Part shown: positions 33,896-36,942 of the stretch, one piece after another | Position numbering within the stretch: the first letter of the stretch is position 1 | Layout of the letters: each line of letters begins with the position of its first letter | Source of the DNA: Candidatus Jacksonbacteria bacterium RIFOXYB2_FULL_44_15 | Lineage (GTDB): Bacteria > Patescibacteriota > Patescibacteriia > UBA9629 | Direction: 5' to 3' | Length of the DNA: 36,942 nt | Assembly: GCA_001818235.1 (NCBI GenBank) | Contig: MHJY01000034.1 | Coordinates: 1 to 36,942 of the forward strand | The notes under the pieces: model-generated | Database searches by the model: none | What the model was told of the DNA's origin: nothing | The model's input: only the letters and a program-made list of their open reading frames with translations | Translations under genes and position numbers: made by a program

Positions 33896-35359
33896 ATGTA
33901 TTTATCAGGAGGTTACGACCTTGGGAGTTCTTCAGTAAAATTTACCATTGTTGATCTTGAAACCGGGCAGGTTGTTGCTTCTGCGACATCTCCGTGTGAT
34001 GGTTCTTCTATGGGTATAAGCTCACCGCATTCGGGATGGGCTGAACAGAATCCAACATTGTGGTGGGACAATATTAAAAAGGCAACAGCAATGGTTGCGC
34101 AGACAGTGGATTTAAAAGAGGTTCAAAGCATTGGGCTAGCCTACCAAATGCACGGTTTGGTTAGCGTAAATGAAAAGGTTCAAGTTCTACGCCCAGCCAT
34201 AATTTGGTGCGACAGTCGGGCAACGCTTTATGGTGATGGAATCGCGAAGAAACTCGGAGCAGAATATTGCTTAACTAATTTGCGAAACATTTCACCAGGA
34301 AATTTTACTGCAAGTAAACTCGCCTGGGTCAGAGACAATGAGCCGTTAATTTATAAGCAAATAGCTAGGTTTATGTTGCCAGGAGACTATGTAGCATTGC
34401 GCATGACCGGTAATTGTTATACGACTCGTTCTGGTTTGTCCGAGATGATGCTTTGCGATTTCGAAAATCAACAACTAGCCGTACCAGTATTAGATGGCTT
34501 TGGTATTGATGCGACTTTAGTACCAAGCCTGGTACCTACCTTTGGACGGCAAGGCGCATTGCGAGCGGACATTGCATCAGAACTAGGTTTTAGTACAAGG
34601 GCAGAGGTCTGCTATCGCGCTGGTGATCAGCCAAATAACGCGTTTTCTCTAAAGGTTCTTAATCCTGGAGAAGTCGCTGTTACAGCGGGGACATCGGGCG
34701 TAGTTTTTGCTGTCGGCGAAGCAGCTCAAGCCGATCAATTTGGTCGGGTCAATACGTTCTTGCACGTAAATGATTATCAGGGCGTTCTGATGTGTATTAA
34801 TGGTTGTGGGTCGCTGTTTAGTTGGCTGCAAAAATATAAGCCATACTCGTTTATGGATTATGAAGCCGGTAAGATTTCGATTGGCTCTGACGGGCTATAT
34901 ATGCTTCCCTACGGAAATGGCGCTGAGCGGACATTAAAAAATGCGAATCTTGGCGCAACTATTAACGGTCTCGATTTCAATCGGCACGGGCTTTCGCACA
35001 CTTGTCGGGCGGCTCTGGAGAGCATTGCTTTTGCATTTAAGTACGGCATGAACATTATGTCAAACGACATGAAGATGTCACTTAATACCGTACGCGCGGG
35101 GAAAGCGAATATGTTCAAGAGTGCAGTTTTTGCCCAAATATTTGCTGACGTTACCGGTTGCGTGGTAGAAGTCTTTAACACTGACGGTTCAGTCGGAGCT
35201 GCACTCGCTGCGGGTGTAGGTTACGGTTATTTTAGTACCATTGATAATGCTTTTACCAATCTTAAGCCGGTAGCTGTTTATGAACCGATAGCGGAGAATA
35301 GCCGCACTTATGAAACCGTTTACGGTTCATGGTTGGAGTTACTAAACAAAATGTTATAA
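33896..35359 (+). CDS. Xylulokinase-like FGGY-family carbohydrate kinase
   Basis: 487 aa, normal length. GGYDLGSSSVKFTIVD is the phosphate-1 loop. GLAYQMHGLVSV, RPAIIWCDSRA and NFTASKLAWVRDNEP are substrate-side blocks. AGDQPNNAFSLKVLNPGEVAVTAGTSGVVF has the catalytic Asp and phosphate-2 loop, and NTDGSVGAALAAGVGYG is the adenosine motif. The wording recalls the xylulokinases of Bacteroidota and Firmicutes, whose substrate is D-xylulose. No xylose isomerase or transporter is in the window, so the substrate is inferred. The strong SD and lone plus-strand position suggest acquisition by transfer. Confidence 0.88.
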   Translation: MYLSGGYDLGSSSVKFTIVDLETGQVVASATSPCDGSSMGISSPHSGWAEQNPTLWWDNIKKATAMVAQTVDLKEVQSIGLAYQMHGLVSVNEKVQVLRPAIIWCDSRATLYGDGIAKKLGAEYCLTNLRNISPGNFTASKLAWVRDNEPLIYKQIARFMLPGDYVALRMTGNCYTTRSGLSEMMLCDFENQQLAVPVLDGFGIDATLVPSLVPTFGRQGALRADIASELGFSTRAEVCYRAGDQPNNAFSLKVLNPGEVAVTAGTSGVVFAVGEAAQADQFGRVNTFLHVNDYQGVLMCINGCGSLFSWLQKYKPYSFMDYEAGKISIGSDGLYMLPYGNGAERTLKNANLGATINGLDFNRHGLSHTCRAALESIAFAFKYGMNIMSNDMKMSLNTVRAGKANMFKSAVFAQIFADVTGCVVEVFNTDGSVGAALAAGVGYGYFSTIDNAFTNLKPVAVYEPIAENSRTYETVYGSWLELLNKML

Positions 35360-35497
35360 CTAAATTTGAGCAAGTAATTTTTTTTCGATTGATGCTAATC
35401 GGTGTGATATTTTTGTCGCGCATTTGTAAATCAAATGTTGCCCAAAAAATTCTCACCTTTTTTGTTTGCGTCGTTGAAAATAACTAAATCATACTAT

Positions 35498-35605
35498 TTT
35501 GTCATCCCGAGCTTGTCGAGGTCAGCCTCGCCGGCAGGCAGGGATCCCTTATCTGCGCCAAAAGCGATTCCTCGACTCCGCTTCGCTACGCTCGGAATGA
35601 CAATT
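35498..35605 (+). repeat. Palindrome-rich dispersed repeat, copy 1 (intergenic)
   Basis: This begins TTTGTCATCCCGAGC and ends CGCTCGGAATGACAATT, so its ends are near-palindromic (GTCATcCCGAGC / GCTCGGaATGAC). The last ~67 bases match copy 2 inside uvrC with a single mismatch; the first ~40 diverge. It fills most of the 275-base gap between the sugar kinase and the uvrC stop. Confidence 0.85.
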
Positions 35606-35634
35606 CACGGTTGGTCTAGCGAAGGCGAACAAAA

Positions 35635-36942
35635 TTAGACAAGCCCAATTCTCCCCCGCAACTTGCGATGATAATTAACCGCAAAGCGGTGGGCTTCGTC
35701 GCGCACCCGAATCAAAAGCAGTTGATTTTGTTTGATGCGAGCGCGGTTGCGTAAAGTCATCGGCCCGAAAATCAATTCCACTTTTTTGCGCGTTGGCCCT
35801 TTGGCGATGCCGACAATTGGAATTTTGGGGCAGATCTCAACTGCCGCGTTAACCTGGCCGCGTCCCCCATCAATCAAAATCAAATCTGGCATTGGCCAGT
35901 CGCTATGCTTTAAGCGACGCTGGAGTATTTCCTGAATCATGGCTGGATCATTGGCGCTAGGCACGGTTTTTATTTTAAATCGTCGATACTGGCTTTTATT
36001 CGGCTCGCCTTGTTCAAAGACCACCAGACTGCCGGTCGCAAATAAACCACTGATATTGGAGATATCGTAGCCCTCAATGCGTTGCCAAACAGAGCTCAAA
36101 TCGCTCGGGCGTTTTAGTAAATGCACGTCTTGAATATGCTCGAGATAATAAATTTGATTGCGCAAAATCATTGCCTGTTCAAATTTTTGCTCGTCGCTCA
36201 AACGCCGCATTTCGGCGATCAACTTTTTCATCACTAATTTTTTTTTACCTCGGAAAAATAAAATCAAATTGCGGATAATCTTGCCGTATTCAATGGCGCT
36301 TATTTCTCCGGTGCAAACCCCGGGGCATTGGCCAAGATGATGGTAGAAGCAGGATTGCATTGATGCCGTTTGACCTTGATTACAGTAAGGAAAAATCCGG
36401 CGCATCATTTTTAAAATCGAGGTGACGATGTCGCGGTTTAAAAACGGGCCGAATTGGGCGCGAAACATTTTTTTTTCGTAGACTGTCCGAGAATTGTCAT
36501 TCCGAGCGTAGCGAAGCGGAGTCGAGGAATCTCTTTTGGCGCAGATAAGGGATCCCTGCCCTGCCGGCAGGCGGGCCTCGACTTCGCTCGGGATGACAAA
36601 TTCGTATTTTTGCTTATTCCCGGACACTCTGAGGTTAGGAGGGGTCGGTTTTAAATCACTGCCGCGCTTGATTAACACTTTTGGAAATTTTTCTTTGGTG
36701 ATGACGATGTACAGAAAACTGCGGTCATCTTTTTGTAAAATGTTATACTGGGGTTTGTATTTTTTGATCAGCTCGGCTTCCAAAATCGTCGCTTCTAAAA
36801 CCGAATCAGTCAGCTGAAAGCTGATTTTCGCGATTTCCTGTACCAAACGAGTGGTTTTGGTATCATGAGCGCCCACCAAATATGAATTTACCCGTTTTTT
36901 CAGGGAGCTGGCTTTGCCGACATAAATCACTGTCTGGCGCGC
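35635..36942 (-). CDS. uvrC: UvrC excinuclease subunit (truncated at right edge), with in-frame repeat
   Basis: The frame is open to the window edge, so the true start lies outside; the listed start at 36930 is internal. The GIY-YIG nuclease is visible from VIYVGKASSLKKRVNSY. FGPF and RIFPYCNQGQ follow, then the Cys cluster CFYHHLGQCPGVC, a UvrB-contact region (LSDEQKFEQAMILRNQIYYLE) and the RNase H-like domain YDISNISG...LILIDGGRGQVNAA ending at VRDEAHRFAVNYHRK. The C-terminal helix-hairpin-helix domain is absent: the protein stops after RGRIGLV. Between LIKRGSDLK and MFRAQFGPF there is an extra ~50-residue stretch, of which residues ~111-147 are the translated repeat. It may still be functional, since insertions sit between domains. 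Confidence 0.88.
   Translation of the reverse strand, partial: ARQTVIYVGKASSLKKRVNSYLVGAHDTKTTRLVQEIAKISFQLTDSVLEATILEAELIKKYKPQYNILQKDDRSFLYIVITKEKFPKVLIKRGSDLKPTPPNLRVSGNKQKYEFVIPSEVEARLPAGQGSLICAKRDSSTPLRYARNDNSRTVYEKKMFRAQFGPFLNRDIVTSILKMMRRIFPYCNQGQTASMQSCFYHHLGQCPGVCTGEISAIEYGKIIRNLILFFRGKKKLVMKKLIAEMRRLSDEQKFEQAMILRNQIYYLEHIQDVHLLKRPSDLSSVWQRIEGYDISNISGLFATGSLVVFEQGEPNKSQYRRFKIKTVPSANDPAMIQEILQRRLKHSDWPMPDLILIDGGRGQVNAAVEICPKIPIVGIAKGPTRKKVELIFGPMTLRNRARIKQNQLLLIRVRDEAHRFAVNYHRKLRGRIGLV
36492..36600 (-). repeat. Palindrome-rich dispersed repeat, copy 2 (inside uvrC, in frame)
   Basis: Same element as at 35498-35605 but inverted. On the coding strand of uvrC it reads TTTGTCATCCCGAGCGAAG... 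and translates without stop as FVIPSEVEARLPAGQG and SSTPLRYARNDN. It also contains an internal palindrome CCTGCCGGCAGG. Confidence 0.85.

Noticed and set aside
35435-35638. 67-aa plus-strand ORF over repeat copy 1
   Set aside because: It is only the translation of the dispersed repeat, with no start signal.

Overview
The window reads as a stretch of compact, moderately AT-rich bacterial chromosome. The best guess is the Patescibacteria/CPR group (Parcubacteria-like). This is inferred from reduced proteins (a short EF-Ts and a MetG without its C-terminal tRNA-binding domain), stop/start overlaps throughout, near absence of Shine-Dalgarno sequences, and scattered rather than canonical operons. 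UGA acts as a stop in several ATGA overlaps, which argues against the recoded Gracilibacteria/Absconditabacteria code. No rRNA, tRNA, CRISPR array, phage or transposase gene was seen.

Layout, left to right. A truncated pyrD (+) converges on a stand-alone class IV aminotransferase gene (-), which has its own promoter, strong SD and terminator. About 30 kb of almost entirely minus-strand genes follows. Read in the direction of transcription (right to left) they are: rpmG with a small membrane protein; rpsB-tsf-pyrH-exported anchor protein; a 50-aa Cys-rich ORF; gap; an acyl-CoA ligase, uppP and a frameshifted SDH_sah-type protease; metG, mreB-mreC-mreD-mrdA and greA; gyrB; a surface-polysaccharide block (three GT2 enzymes and an O-antigen ligase/polymerase-like protein); a second mreB, holB and a BNR-propeller secreted protein; frr and a dTMP/folate cluster (DHFR-like, dCMP deaminase, P-loop kinase, thyA, dut, tmk); a membrane protein; gatB; and a MNT/HepT-type pair. 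The right end carries rpmE (+), a xylulokinase-like FGGY kinase (+) with a strong SD, and uvrC (-), which runs off the window.

How the genes fit together. Cell-wall elongation (MreBCD, PBP2, UppP, a second MreB) and surface-glycan genes dominate the middle. The dTMP block could supply thymidylate from dCMP/dUMP: deaminase to dUMP, Dut to remove dUTP, ThyA with DHFR, then Tmk. Translation genes (rpsB, tsf, frr, rpmE, rpmG, metG, gatB) are scattered among them.

Most notable observations: (1) a ~108-bp palindrome-rich repeat occurs twice in inverted orientation, once just past the stop of uvrC and once inside uvrC, where it is translated in frame; (2) rpsB and rpmE diverge from promoters whose -35 boxes are the same seven bases; (3) the ORF track misses ribosomal protein L33 and a 12-cysteine miniprotein; (4) the SDH_sah protease is broken by a CG-dinucleotide expansion right at its catalytic Ser-Ala-Gly; (5) the aminotransferase and sugar-kinase genes carry strong SDs unlike their neighbours and look acquired. 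I do not see a convincing new multi-gene defence or mobile system.
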